64,000 nt of DNA from Azorinus chamasolen (taxonomy: Eukaryota > Mollusca > Bivalvia > Cardiida > Solecurtidae), in contig OY755240.1 in assembly GCA_963576725.1 (NCBI GenBank), forward strand, positions 14,562,378 through 14,626,377, written 5' to 3'. The notes beneath the pieces are model-generated. The model was not told the DNA's origin and did no database searches. It was given only the letters and a program-made list of their open reading frames with translations. The position numbers were made by a program, and so were the translations under genes. Below are positions 1 to 10,763 of this stretch, piece after piece; the stretch's first letter is position 1; every line of letters starts with the position of its first letter.

Positions 1-767
1 TTATAAAGATTTTTGCCATGAATATTCAGTAGGTTTTGAAACATGGAATAAACATAGAACAGGGAAAGGGTTAAAATTGTTTGCATATAAGTTGTCACAA
101 AAGCTTCTTTAACCTGTAAAGATTAAACTCGGTAATCACATGCTTTAATTTTTTTGCTAATAGAGTAGACCCAGATCAGACAACTCCTGTAAGAGCAGTG
201 TGATCAGGGTTTGCTCTGTTTGCTTATGGAATTATATAGATATCATTCTACAGATTCTGCCAAAAATTGGCCAAAATTTCCAAAAATAGAAAAATAATTC
301 TATTGATATTCATGATGTCATTATTTCTTACAAATTATTTATGGTGTAATGTGAAGTCATTGTTTTTAATGTGCTTAATGTCAATTATTCAATATTGTAA
401 TTTAATGAGCTAAATATATCTATACCCCTGCAAACTTGTTTTTTGGCACAGTAACTGATTTTCCTTCTGCAGATATTTTTATCCAATGTAAATTCTTATG
501 CATGTTTCAAGTGCTAAGTGTAAAGTTATTGTACAGATAACTGCACTTTCTGAAAAAAATTCTGTCTAATGTTTGCAAACAGTTTTTGTCCCTGTAAGAA
601 GTCTCATCAGGATCCAAACTGTTTGATTGTCTTTAAAGAACTGACAAATAACTTATTTTACAAAATATAAGGAGTCGAGCATTTCAAAAATGCTTTTAAT
701 TGTAAAGAATGTATTTACAATAGTGTTTGACCAAGTGATTATCTCCAATTTACCTGAATTGAATGAA

Positions 768-990
768 AACCCTTTCCCTGTTCAATATTCATGTAAGAAA
801 TAATAACATCATGAATATGTATAAGCTGCAAATATTTTTGCTTGGACAAAAACTGTAGAATCAGATCTATATCATGTCAAAAGCAAACAGAGCAGACCCT
901 GATCAGACAGCTCATATAGCCATCTGATTTGGGTCTACTCTCACAGTTCCAAATAGGTGAAAAGGCGTTTATATGAGGGGAAAAGGTTAA
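768..990 (-). repeat. H1 hairpin MITE (minus orientation)
   Basis: Bounded by AACCCTTTCC on the left and AAAAGGTTAA on the right. The core reads GCAGACCCTGATCAGACAGC and then its imperfect complement. It has the usual H1 subterminal TTCATGTAAGAAATAATAAC segment. Confidence 0.7.
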
Positions 991-1346
991 GTCTTGTCAA
1001 AGTGAAGTATTTTCAGTGTAGGTAATATAGAGTTGGTTCTGTTCTAGATAACCCTTCTTTGAATCTCCTGTTATAAAAATAATTTCGTCTGCTTCTTGTT
1101 TAGAATTAGTCCTAAAATAATGACCTATTAACATACAGATTGTATCCTGGTCAGATGTGCCGTTGCTTATTGTCTGATTTGGATTCAAGCTGTTTGCAAA
1201 TGCCAATGATGGCAGTTAGGGAGACAAAGGTGAACTTTTGAATGCAGGTATTTTGTGTACCAACATTTGCAACCAGTGCAGACCAAGTTCATGTGGCTCC
1301 TAGTGCAGTCTGCTGAACATGGTCTGCACTGTTTGTTATTGGTTAT

Positions 1347-1534
1347 TTAAGCCTTTCCTTCATATAAACACATTTGCAAACATAGTAGACCCAGATTAAA
1401 TGGCTCCTATAGGAGCTGCCTGATCAGGGTCTGCTCTGTTTGCTTATGGTATAATATTGTACATATGCCATTATAAAAACTCAGATATCATTATTTCTTA
1501 TTTAACATAAATATTTAACAGGGGAAAGGGTTAA
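1347..1534 (+). repeat. H1 hairpin MITE
   Basis: TTAAGCCTTTCC at the left and GGGGAAAGGGTTAA at the right frame a palindrome around AGACCCAGATTAAATGGC. The outer TTAA on each side fits a piggyBac-type target duplication. Confidence 0.75.
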
Positions 1535-1639
1535 AATGCTATTGAATATTTTACCTTTGTTACTGCTGTCTGTCAATAAACAATGGTGGACCATTCTACT
1601 TTGAATATTCAACATTGAGGGGGTTTATTGTTGGGGTTT

Positions 1640-1792
1640 AAGCTTGTGGTTGCCTTAAGGCATACCCGAGGTTATTAAACTTTTTTCTCGAGTCTGAGAT
1701 CATTCTCAAGCATCTGAGCAAGCTCAGAATCTGACCAATCAGATACTTGAGAATGATCTCAGAGTCAGAAGTTTTTTAACCTTGGACTGAGC
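1640..1792. repeat. Long imperfect inverted repeat
   Basis: The arms contain GAGTCTGAGATCATTCTCAA and, inverted, TTGAGAATGATCTCAGAGTC, with TCTGACCAATCAGAT near the centre. It is related to the longer hairpin at 46668-46801. Confidence 0.7.
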
Positions 1793-2428
1793 TTTCTGTT
1801 ACAAGACTCGTGCTATATGCTGATACAAGGTTCAGTTGTTGGGGTTGTCTGAATTGGTTTTTCTGTTACATGGCTCTTCTATTGTTGGACCTGCTTTGAT
1901 ATGCTTCATTCAGTGTAGATGCAATGTATGTTTTGGTATGACAAAAATTCCTGTAGACTTGAATGTTAATGTATTGTAGGTGCTACCAATATTGAATGAA
2001 AAGCAAGCATGATGGGGATTGTTCTGACCTTTTAACGTGTAAACAAGGCTTGTTTTAGTGCATGCCAGCAGACAAGTGTTCTATTATACATGATGATTGT
2101 CTTGCTTGCTATAGTGATGGCTACTGTTTTTACATTAAGCAAGTGTTCAATAAAGTGTTCAAATTTTTATCCACTTTCATTTTATGATACAAGTATAAAC
2201 TGTACCTGCCCCTAATGTCCAATATGAAACACATATACTTTTCTGCAAAAACATTTTGTATTATGGTAATACAACTTTCAATGCCCACCTTTTTTGTTGC
2301 AAGAGGAAATTAATTAAATCTGGATATAAACTGGAAAGGGTAGAGTTGTTGACATCTTGTTACGTTGTATAAGTTTAACCCCCTTACATGATGAATATTT
2401 GTATAATAAATAAAGACATCATGAATAT

Positions 2429-2686
2429 TTTAACCCTTTCCTTCATAATTTATAAACACCTTTTCAAGCATTTGCAAACAGAGTAGACCCAGCTCAGATG
2501 GCTCCTATAGGAGCCATCTGATCAGGGTCTGCTCTGTTTGCAATTGTGACATGATATAGATCGGATTCTGCAGTTTTTGTCAAAGCAAACACTAATTCCC
2601 TTGCGAAGTTTACATTATAAAAAATCAGCTAATAACTAATCATGATGTCATTATTTCATACATGCATTCTGAACAGGGAAAGGGAT
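2429..2686 (+). repeat. H1 hairpin MITE
   Basis: TTAACCCTTTCC and AACAGGGAAAGGG ends. The central arms GCTCCTATAGGAGC are perfectly self-complementary and are followed by CATCTGATCAGGGTCTGC. Confidence 0.8.
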
Positions 2687-2934
2687 ATAGCTGCGGGTGT
2701 TTGATGGTATATGAAATAAGGAATGTTTTGCCATAGCAGAAACTGTAGAATCAGATCTTTATAATTCCATAAGCAAAAAGAGCAGACCCTTATCAGGTGG
2801 CTCTTACAGGATCCATCTGATCTGGGTCTACTTCGTTTGCAAGATGAGTCCATCAAGTAAAGGGCTACAACTGGTGCTACCAATTAAACCTTTCCTCCAT
2901 AATACGTCTTTCTACACCTCTGTAATAACCACTT

Positions 2935-3015
2935 CTTGAAACCATTGTGTTAAATAGAGCATTTGCTCCTATAGGAGCAAATGCTCTATTTATCACAATG
3001 GTTTCAAACTACAAA
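2935..3015. repeat. H4 hairpin
   Basis: AACCATTGTG...TAAATAGAGCATTTGC pairs with GCAAATGCTCTATTTATCAC across a TCCTATAGGA centre. One arm differs slightly (TTAAATAG against TTATCACAA). Confidence 0.8.
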
Positions 3016-3106
3016 ATTCTAAAATTTTACTTTTCTCTAGTAAATGCTTCTTTTGGATAGGATCATTCAAAGAGGCCTATGGAGGAATGCACAATGAAAC
3101 CTGCTT

Positions 3107-3355
3107 TTACCCTTTACTCTATGAATATTCATGTAAGAAATAATGACATCTTGAGTATCAATTAGATTTGTTTTTATATGATGGTAAGCTACATGGACAC
3201 AGGAAGTTTTGGCAACAGTAAAAAGTGGAAAATCTTATCTATATTTTTCATTACCAAACGTTGCAGATTCTGATCAGAGGGCTCCTTCTGGAGCCATCTG
3301 ATCAGGGTCTACTCTGTTAGCAAAGGTGTAGAAAGGCGCATTTATGGAGTACCGG
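3107..3355 (-). repeat. H1 hairpin MITE, diverged
   Basis: CCCTTTACTCTATGAATATTC at the left and GCGCATTTATGGAGT at the right, with GCTCCTTCTGGAGC in the core. The TTAA ends have eroded. Confidence 0.65.
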
Positions 3356-3596
3356 TAAATGACTATGGAATTGCATTTTGAATAAAAATGGGCATTTTAG
3401 ATATCAGGTGATTTCTTAATTCTTTCACCCTAAACCGGAAAGTGACACATACAGCTTGCTGAAATTGTAAAATTTATGATTACATTTTCAAACAGTTTTG
3501 ATCTACATGAGACAAAGAGCAAGGTTTCTAGTCAGGATCAAAACTATTTGTGACTCCATTGTCTTGAGGAAATTTACGGAAATTCTATTCTGACTC

Positions 3597-3785
3597 TTAA
3601 CCCATTCCCTCATATTGACGCCTCTGCAAAAATCACTTTTTGAAACCATTGTGATAAATAGAGCATTTGCTGAATTATCACAATGGTTTCAGATCTACAA
3701 AATTCTAAAAAAAATCCTTTTCTCTAGTTAATGATCCTTTTCAGTAGGTTTATTCAAAGAGGTTGGGTCTAAAAATAGACTAAAA
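3597..3785. repeat. H4 hairpin MITE, full length
   Basis: Starts TTAACCCATTCCC. It contains the AAACCATTGTGATAAATAG palindrome, then the family's tail of AAAATCCTTTTCTC and GGTTGGGTCTAAAAATAG. Confidence 0.75.
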
Positions 3786-3954
3786 GGTTACTTAAATGAG
3801 TCATTTAAGACATTAATGTGTGTAGATGAAAACTGTTTGGCACCAAAAGAGCTAATGCAGAAGAAAGTAGTGCAGAAAGTTCACAGGAGCTTTCTTCATT
3901 ACTTTTGTCATAAATTGAGGTTCCAAAAGAACAACACAGACATTTTTTCATGCC

Positions 3955-4249
3955 ATCACAAACAGAGTAGACCCAGATCAGACAACCCCTGTGCAGCAGC
4001 TGTCTGATCAGGGTCTGTTCTGTTTGCTTATGAAATTGTAATAGATATGACTCTACAGTTTCTACAAATACAAAAAAATCCTGTGTACATAATCGAGGGC
4101 TTGGTGCAAAACTATTCTAACTCCTTCACTTTGTGAAGGAGTTAGAATAGTTTTGCACCAAGCCCTCGATTATGCCATCATAAAAAACCTGCTAATAAAT
4201 ATTCATGATGTCATTATTTCCTACATGAATGTTCAACAGGGAAAGGGTT
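3955..4249 (+). repeat. H1 MITE with a second palindrome nested inside
   Basis: The H1 core spans 3960-4030 and the H1 right end AACAGGGAAAGGGTTAA closes at 4249. Between them, at about 4091-4172, sits an unrelated near-perfect palindrome whose arms start GAGGGCTTGGTGCAAAAC. It has interrupted the H1 copy. Confidence 0.8.
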
Positions 4250-4778
4250 AAGCGATTGTTGTAGAGAATTTTTAGTGTGCAGTGTTCTGTGTATGAATTA
4301 ACTGTAAGGCATTAATAAGTAGCTAGATGTGAAGTGACACTTAGGTTTCATCTCTTCATCTCTCTACCCATCTGTCTATCTGTCATGCTTTTTGCATCAT
4401 GCCGGCAAGTGACACTGCTGTTCCTTTGAACATTCTTTTTTTGCATTTTTGATCTTGAATATAATTTGTGCATTTTGTTATGTTTGGAAGGCTTAACATG
4501 CTTCTTATGTTTTGCTCTGTTTGCTTGGATTACTTTTTGTAACCTTATGGTTTGTTTTTATGAGGTTTTGAATACTGATTTACTATCAGAGGCCTAGATA
4601 AGATGTGAAAATTAAAATAAAATTAATAATAGCTCCTTATAACCATAGCTATTGTCGTAACTCCAGCATCCCCATTGTCGTCGTTGTCATCATCGTTGTC
4701 GTCCAGAAACTTGGCTATTACTTCTTTACTATTCAGGCAAATCTTATGAAACTTTACACACTGATTCATTGTCACAAT

Positions 4779-4987
4779 TTTAACCCATTCCCGCATATTG
4801 ATGCCTTTTGACGCTTCTGTAAATGTCACTTTGTGAAACCATTGTGATAAATAAAGCATTTGCTCCTATTGTAGCAAATGCTATATTTATCACAATGGTT
4901 TCAAACTACAAAATTCTAAAAAAATCCTTTTCTCTAGTTAATGCTCCTTTTCGGTTTTCTAAAAATAGCATGTGCGGGAACGGGTTA
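4779..4987. repeat. H4 hairpin MITE, full length
   Basis: TTAACCCATTCCCGCAT at the left and GCGGGAACGGGTTAA at the right form terminal inverted repeats. The internal palindrome is AACCATTGTGATAAATAAAG and its inverse. Confidence 0.85.
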
Positions 4988-5029
4988 AGGGCTACAATCG
5001 AACAGAGGAGCGCTAGCACCCGCATGCAG

Positions 5030-5125
5030 TGCTCTTGTTTCTCCACCAAACCCTATGTTGTGACCACTCTTTAGAATTGTCTTGAAGAAAGGATTCTAAA
5101 GAGTGGTCACAACATAGGGTAAGGT
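5030..5125. repeat. H5 palindrome
   Basis: ACCCTATGTTGTGACCACTC...CTTTAGAATTGTCTT is followed by the inverted copy ending GGTCACAACATAGGGT. Confidence 0.85.
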
Positions 5126-5587
5126 TGAGAATTTTAAATACAAACCTTTATCTAACGCTCTGTAATATACTCTTATCATGGGACAATTAACTTGTTGGGA
5201 AAAGCCAGTTTGGGCTTCAGAATAAAATGTTTTAATGCCTTCCTCCTTATTTGGATTAATGAAAACCTGTATACATTTAAAGCATTACTTTGTCTACCAA
5301 AATGCAACCAGGGTGTCAAACAGTTTGGATCCTGATACTCGGCGTCTCACCTGGACCCGAACTGGTTGCATATTCACTCATCCTCCCATAGCAGGCTAAA
5401 GGTTAATTAACAATGATGAACAGATACAGATATAAACTTCTCTTCAGCCCTTACCTCCATAGATACACCTTTCTACACCTCTGTAAGTCACCTTTTGAAA
5501 CCATAATATTGTGATAAATAGTCTAGAGCATTTTGCTCCTCAGGAAACCATGGATTAATGGCCTCTCAAAATCTGATTCTAGGTAGT

Positions 5588-5844
5588 TTAACCCTTTACA
5601 CCATGAATATTCATGAAGGAATAAATGCCATCATGAATATTAACATCATTAATATTAATTAGATTAATTGTTAAAATAGCACATGGACACAGGGAGTTTT
5701 GTCCATGACAGAAACTGTAGAATCATATCTATATTAAATCACAAACAAACAGAGCAGACCCTGATCAGACGGCTCCTACAGGAGCCGTCTGATCTGGGTT
5801 TACTCTGTTTGCAAAGATGTAGAAAGGCTTATTTATGGAGTTAA
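5588..5844 (-). repeat. H1 hairpin MITE
   Basis: TTAACCCTTTACACC at the left, GGAGTTAA at the right. The core is GCAGACCCTGATCAGACGGC with a GCTCCTACAGGAGC centre. Confidence 0.8.
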
Positions 5845-5994
5845 ATGATATAGATCTGATTCTACAGTGGATGTCTTGAAAATGTGTTTTTTTTGCCACA
5901 ATAAACTTTAGCTAAATAATATTCATGCTTTCATTAGTTGTTACATGAATTATAACTCATGGAGAAAAGGGTGAAAGACATTCTCGTTTATGTA

Positions 5995-6242
5995 TTAACC
6001 CTTCACTTGCTATTCGCGTCAATATATCTACCTGTAAATAGTGAAGACCCAGATGAGACAGCTCCTGCAGGAGCTGTCTCATCAGGGTCTGCACTACATG
6101 TATTTACAAGTTGATTGTGCAACCAGCACTCCACAGCAGTGATTCCACAGCAAAATACTTGTACAGATATATGTAATTATACAAGCAGGGCATGGGTAAA
6201 GAAGGAGAAATGTATTTTAAAATTCAGCAAGAGAAGGGTTAA
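5995..6242 (-). repeat. H2 hairpin MITE
   Basis: TTAACCCTTCACTTGC at the left and GCAAGAGAAGGGTTAA at the right. The core is GACAGCTCCTGCAGGAGCTG. It carries the family's internal CATGGGTAAAGAAGGAGAAA segment. Other copies are at 17594, 29597 and 48706. Confidence 0.85.
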
Positions 6243-7038
6243 ACCTTTACTTGAATGAGACGTCTTGGCACCTTTGATCAAATGGCCCTGATCAAAAGGC
6301 TTCAATATGAGCCTTTTGATCAGTGTCAGCTGAATTTTTGCTTTATCGTTACAGAATCTCTTCTGATTGCATTGGCAATAAATTTCCTTATTGTATAATT
6401 TCATAGCTAAAATTATAATAATTAACATACAAAAAGTGGGGGAGTTATTATTCATCAGATAAATGGTTAACCCTTACTGTGCAGTTTACTGAGTCATTAA
6501 TGTCCTTAGGAAACAGTGTAGACCCAGATGAGAGGGCTCTTAGTGGAGCCCTTTCATCAGGGTCTGCACTGTTTGTCATATTACACTTTTCTTTAGCAAA
6601 ATCCCTAAATATTCACCGTAAGCTTGACCTGTTTGAATTTTGGAAGAGTCCATTTGAAAATTGAGCATTGTAAGGATGAACCCTTTACCTTGTTTGCCAA
6701 TAGGGAAGACCCAGATCAGATCTGGGTCTGTTCTCTTTGCTTATTGAATAATATAGATCTGATTTAATCGTTTTACAGATCTGTCACGGCCAAATTTTCC
6801 TGTGTTTATTATGCCATTATAAAGACACCTAATTAAAGTTCATGATGTCATTATTTCTTTCATGAATAGTCATCAGGTAGTTGGGTTTAGTAGTCAATAT
6901 TGAGGGGCTCTATTGTAGTTTTGCGCTTGCTCTGCTTGATTTTTTATTTATTTCATTCTGATTCTAATGATTGCAGAAACTTACGAAGTAAACCCCTCTA
7001 AACTGACGTTCAAATTACAGTAGTATCCATAACAAACT

Positions 7039-7251
7039 TTAACCTTTTACCCTGTTCGATATTCATAAATATATATAAGCTGAATTTAAATAATGTAAAA
7101 TTTTGACAAAAATTGAAGAATCAGATCTGCAATCATGTTGTAAGCACACAGAGCAGACCCAGATCAGATGGGTCCTACAGGAGTTGTCTGATCTGGCTCT
7201 ACTCTGTTTTGTAAAGGCGTGAAAAAGCATTTATGTGAGGGAAAGGGTTAA
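7039..7251 (-). repeat. H1 hairpin MITE
   Basis: TTAACCTTTTACCCTG at the left and GAGGGAAAGGGTTAA at the right bound a core with GGTCCTACAGGAGTT. Confidence 0.75.
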
Positions 7252-7253
7252 GA

Positions 7254-7352
7254 CAGGTGGCAGTTTAATGCAGGGTGAAAGTCATGCAGAAAGCTCCAAA
7301 AGTAGCTCTCTGCAGCAGTGCACACGTTTCACCCTTCATTAAGCAGCCACCA
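7254..7352. repeat. H6 palindrome
   Basis: GGTGGCAGTTTAATGCAGGG and its inverse CATTAAGCAGCCACC flank GCAGAAAGCTCC. It starts directly after the preceding H1 element. Confidence 0.75.
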
Positions 7353-7601
7353 GCCTGAAAAGATCTAAATTCTTCTTTATTAAACTTCCGGCTGAGAGGG
7401 GTTTTATAGTATCTTGTACTGTTTGAGAGTTGTTTGTATGAACTGAGTAAAGATTTGATACTCATATCTTGTGGAAATATCTGCCTCCATATTTTCTGTA
7501 AACACTCTCACAAATTTATTCAAGGCTTGTATTTTCTATTGTAACTGTATAATTATTAAAATACTGGCTTTCTGTGTATTGCAATTCATAGCTGTTGATT
7601 T

Positions 7602-8017
7602 TTAACCCTTTACCTCATAGAGATGCCTTTTACAAACAGACTAGACCAAGATTAGAGGGCTCCTGTAGGAGCCGTCTGACCAGGATCTGCTGTTTGCTTA
7701 TGCGATTATATGCAGAGCTACAGATAAAGGTGCATACCCAAATACTAAAATCATCATTTCTTTACCAAACCCTACACTGTGACCACTCTTTAGAATCGTC
7801 TCTTCGAGTGATCACAGTATAGGGTTTGTTGGAGAAATAAAGGAGATATTCTTGAAAATGGTTAAGTTTACGCATCTTATCTTGACCTCTGATATAGATC
7901 TGATTATACAACTTCTGGCAAGGCTAAAAAATCCTGTGCTCATTTGCCAGTATCTCAACCAATAAATATTCATGATACTTTTATTTCTTTTACAAATATT
8001 CATGAGTTAAATGGTTA
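7602..8017 (+). repeat. H1 MITE carrying a nested H5 palindrome
   Basis: TTAACCCTTTACCTC opens the element and GAGTTAAATGGTTAA closes it. The H5 palindrome at about 7764-7845 interrupts the right half, so the order of insertion is H1 first and H5 second. Confidence 0.75.
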
Positions 8018-8324
8018 AAAGCGTTAATATTTAACAAGGAATGATACTACTGTAGATAGATTTTTGCATAATAATTGAAATAAATATCTATTTAAAAATA
8101 AACTAATAGCTAGCTAGATGTCATGCATGATTCTTATTGAATACTTGGAGAGTTTAACTTAAGCATACTTACCCAGAATAGTCAACCAGAAAAACATAGT
8201 CAAAAGTCATAGTGCAAACCAAGAGACAAATAGGGCAAACCAAGCTCAAGCTGCTGCAGTTGTATCAGCTTGATCAATGTCTACACTATTTGCTATTCCG
8301 TTTCATTTAAAGCAAATTTGGTGC

Positions 8325-8575
8325 TTAAATTACTCCATAAATACACCTTTCTAATGCCTTTGCAAACAGAGTAGACCCAGATCAGACGGCTCCTGTAGGA
8401 GCCGTCTGATCAGGGTCTGCTCTGTTTGCTTATGATACAATACAGATATGATTCTACAGTTTCTGGCATGGCCAACATATATTTTGCCCATGTGCTGTTA
8501 TAACAATTAATTTAATTAATACTTGTGAGGTCATTATATCTTACATGAATATATATTTAGTAGTGCAAAAGGTTC
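8325..8575 (+). repeat. H1 hairpin MITE
   Basis: TACTCCATAAATACACC at the left. The core is a 68-70 nt near-perfect hairpin with centre GGCTCCTGTAGGAGCC, between GCAAACAGAG and CTCTGTTTGC. It ends shortly upstream of the exon at 8616. Confidence 0.8.
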
Positions 8576-8615
8576 ATCCATACCTTCTGTTACAGAAATG
8601 TTTTGTTTATTATAG

Positions 8616-8807
8616 CATTTGATGGATTCAACCTTGTTCCCTCACTGAAACCACTGGAGACGCTACATAACACCCTGACTCTGAGGGACATGGATGCCTT
8701 TCTGAGACGGGCAACAACCACCAAATTTTTCACCCCAGTCTCCTCACCTATGATAGCAGCCACACCTTTAGCCTCACCCAGATGCCCTGAACTTGCCAAG
8801 GCCAGAT
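8616..8807 (+). CDS. Internal exon of an unrecognised host gene
   Basis: This 192-nt exon is defined by an acceptor (TTTGTTTATTATAG before 8616) and a canonical donor (GTAAGT from 8808). It is open in the frame reading FDGFNLVPSLKPLETL from its third base and ends ...PELAKAR plus one base. Both flanking introns are phase 1. That one base and the first two bases of 13905-14317 make a Cys codon, so the two exons join in frame. The encoded segment is basic and Thr/Pro-rich in its second half (LRRATTTKFFTPVSSP). I do not recognise the family and no domain is evident. Its codon content and splice signals differ clearly from the AT-rich repeats around it. Confidence 0.7.
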
Positions 8808-8828
8808 GTAAGTCAGAGCATTGGCCGA

Positions 8829-9081
8829 TTAACCCATTACCTTTTACACTTTCCTTCATATAAATGCCTTTTCACGCATTAGCAAACAGAGTAGACCTAG
8901 ATCAGATGGCTCCTATAGGAGCCATCTGAATAGGGTCTGCTCTGTTTGCTGATGAAATTTGAAAGATGTTTCTTTAGTTTCTAAAATGGTTACACCTTCC
9001 ATGTTTCATTAAAACTGTTTTGTCCATGAATACTCAGAAGGTGTTGAAATTTGGAATAAATGTAGAACAGGGAAAGGGTCA
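8829..9081 (+). repeat. H1 hairpin MITE inside the host intron
   Basis: Begins TTAACCCATTACC only 22 nt after the donor at 8808. The core has GGCTCCTATAGGAGCC, and the element ends AACAGGGAAAGGG. Confidence 0.8.
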
Positions 9082-9950
9082 AACATTTAGTAAGAAATCT
9101 CTCTCTCTTTCTCTCTCTGTCAGTTTTATATTATATGAATTATTGAATGTTCAATTAAGTCGTTAAAGTAACGCACCATAAATCTAAGTTTTCCGCCCAT
9201 ACTGATGCCACTGATAACAATCTTAATAGTTAGACGTAGATATATTGAAATGAAACATTCAATACAGATGCAGCGAGTCGTATTACATTTATGTACTAAA
9301 AATCCATGTGGATGATAGATACATAGATAACAAATATGTAACCAGATATAACCTTACTGATCCATATTGATACAAGAAACTTTCCATAGCGGCACTTTAT
9401 TATTATGCTTTATTGTGTGAAAGCATGTGGCTGTGAATTTAAATTGACGTCTGATCGGGAATTCGGTGACAGCAAGTACATGTAACAGATCTAGTAACTT
9501 TGTTGATCACTTCTAAAATGCCAGGTTGTCACATAGTTCTTAATATTAACCCTTTACATGAAGAATATTCATATGGTTTCATTTAATAGTTTAGATAGGT
9601 TTACATTAACTCTATGGATGCTAGTTGCAAAACCATGATAACAGATTGGATCCATATTAGACACCGAGTTACACGGAGTTTCTTCAGTACATCTAAATGC
9701 ATGTCCTTGGAGAACTGAAGCATACATCTTATGATTACTTTAGATGCAAAATTACTTTATAGAATTGGCACTCTTGTATGTATTGTATTTACTCAAGTAT
9801 TTGGACATGTAAACCTATAGAAATAGCATAGTCCCCCATTAGAAAGTAGACACTAATAAAATCTTAAAATTATACAATTTAAATCAAATGCTTCATGTGT
9901 TAACCCTTGTTGCTTGTTAATAGCAACATAACTGGTATTTGCAAACAGTT
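9082..9950. other. Intron sequence without recognisable content
   Basis: AT-rich intron sequence of the 8616-14317 gene. It holds a short CT run near 9100-9118 and part of an H3-like end (AACCCTTTACATGAAGAATA) near 9550. I see no exon. Confidence 0.5.
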
Positions 9951-10242
9951 TGGATCCTGATGAGGTGCTGAGAAACATGATCTGGATCTACACTGTTTGC
10001 AAAGGGGTAGAAAGGCATGTTTACGGAATAAAGGTGTAGAACTAGATCAGACGGTGCCTATAGCAGTTGTCTGATCAGGGGTTTCTCTGTTTGCTTTTGG
10101 TATGATATAAATCTGATTCTACAGTTTATATCAAGACAAAAAAAAATCATCCCTTTAAAAGTTTACATTGTCAAAATTGAGCTGCTAAATATTCATGCTG
10201 TCATTACTTCTTATATGAATACTGAACAGGGAAAGGGTGAAA
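9945..10242 (+). repeat. Composite of H3-like and H1-like hairpin pieces
   Basis: GTTTGGATCCTGATGAGG near 9950 belongs to H3. It is followed by an H1 right half (GATCAGACGGTGCC...GTTGTCTGATCAGGG) closing with GAACAGGGAAAGGGTGAA. Confidence 0.6.
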
Positions 10243-10261
10243 TATATTATATTTATTTGTA

Positions 10262-10660
10262 TTTGTTTGGTTGAGAGAGAGGGAGAGATAGAATGAGAGA
10301 TACAGATAGAGAGAAACAGAGACAGGTAGATAGACAGGCATATACAGGGAAACACAGAAAAAAAAAGAGGAAGAGAGTGAGAGAAAGTGAGAGGAGAAAG
10401 AGAGAGGGTAAGCGTGAGCGAGAGTGGAGAAAGAGAGTGGGTGAAAGAGAGAAAATGAGAGAGGAGAAAGATAGACTATGGTTTGATGGATTGGTGGGGA
10501 GGTTGGTCGAGGATAGAGAGAGGGTGGGCCGGGGATAGAGAGATGGAATGGTGGTAAGTAGGTCGGGAATAGCACGAGAGAGATAGAGGGAGAGGGGGGG
10601 GGGAGAGAAAGATGAAAGAGACAGAAAGAGAGGAGAGAGAGAAAGAGCATCATATGCTGA
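10262..10660. repeat. GA-rich (purine) low-complexity tract
   Basis: About 400 bases of GAGA/GAAAG-type sequence with a short G run near 10595. The apparent reading frames in it are Lys/Arg/Glu-rich on one strand and Ser/Pro/Leu-rich on the other. I treat both as composition artefacts. Confidence 0.85.
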
Positions 10661-10763
10661 TGGACATATGGGTGGAGTGGTGGTTGGGGATATAGCAGAG
10701 ACCTAGGTATGTGATGTAGGTATGTGGCAGTCCATTCTCATATTAGGTCAACATCAGATTTAT

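Larger units (their letters stand above)
1..8600. other. Gene-poor interval filled with hairpin MITEs
   Basis: I find no convincing exon here. Most of it is explained by H1-H6 hairpin elements, many listed separately. The remaining single-copy stretches (for example 370-760, 1870-2390, 4250-4780 and 5130-5290) are AT-rich, with only short chance reading frames. The first 75 bases are the right end of an H1-type copy. Upstream exons of the gene at 8616-14317 could be hidden here, but I cannot recognise them. Confidence 0.6.

Noticed and set aside
10204..10653. 149-codon minus-strand Ser/Pro/Leu frame and its + strand Arg/Glu counterpart
   Set aside because: Composition artefact of a GA-rich tract; no conserved pattern or splice context.
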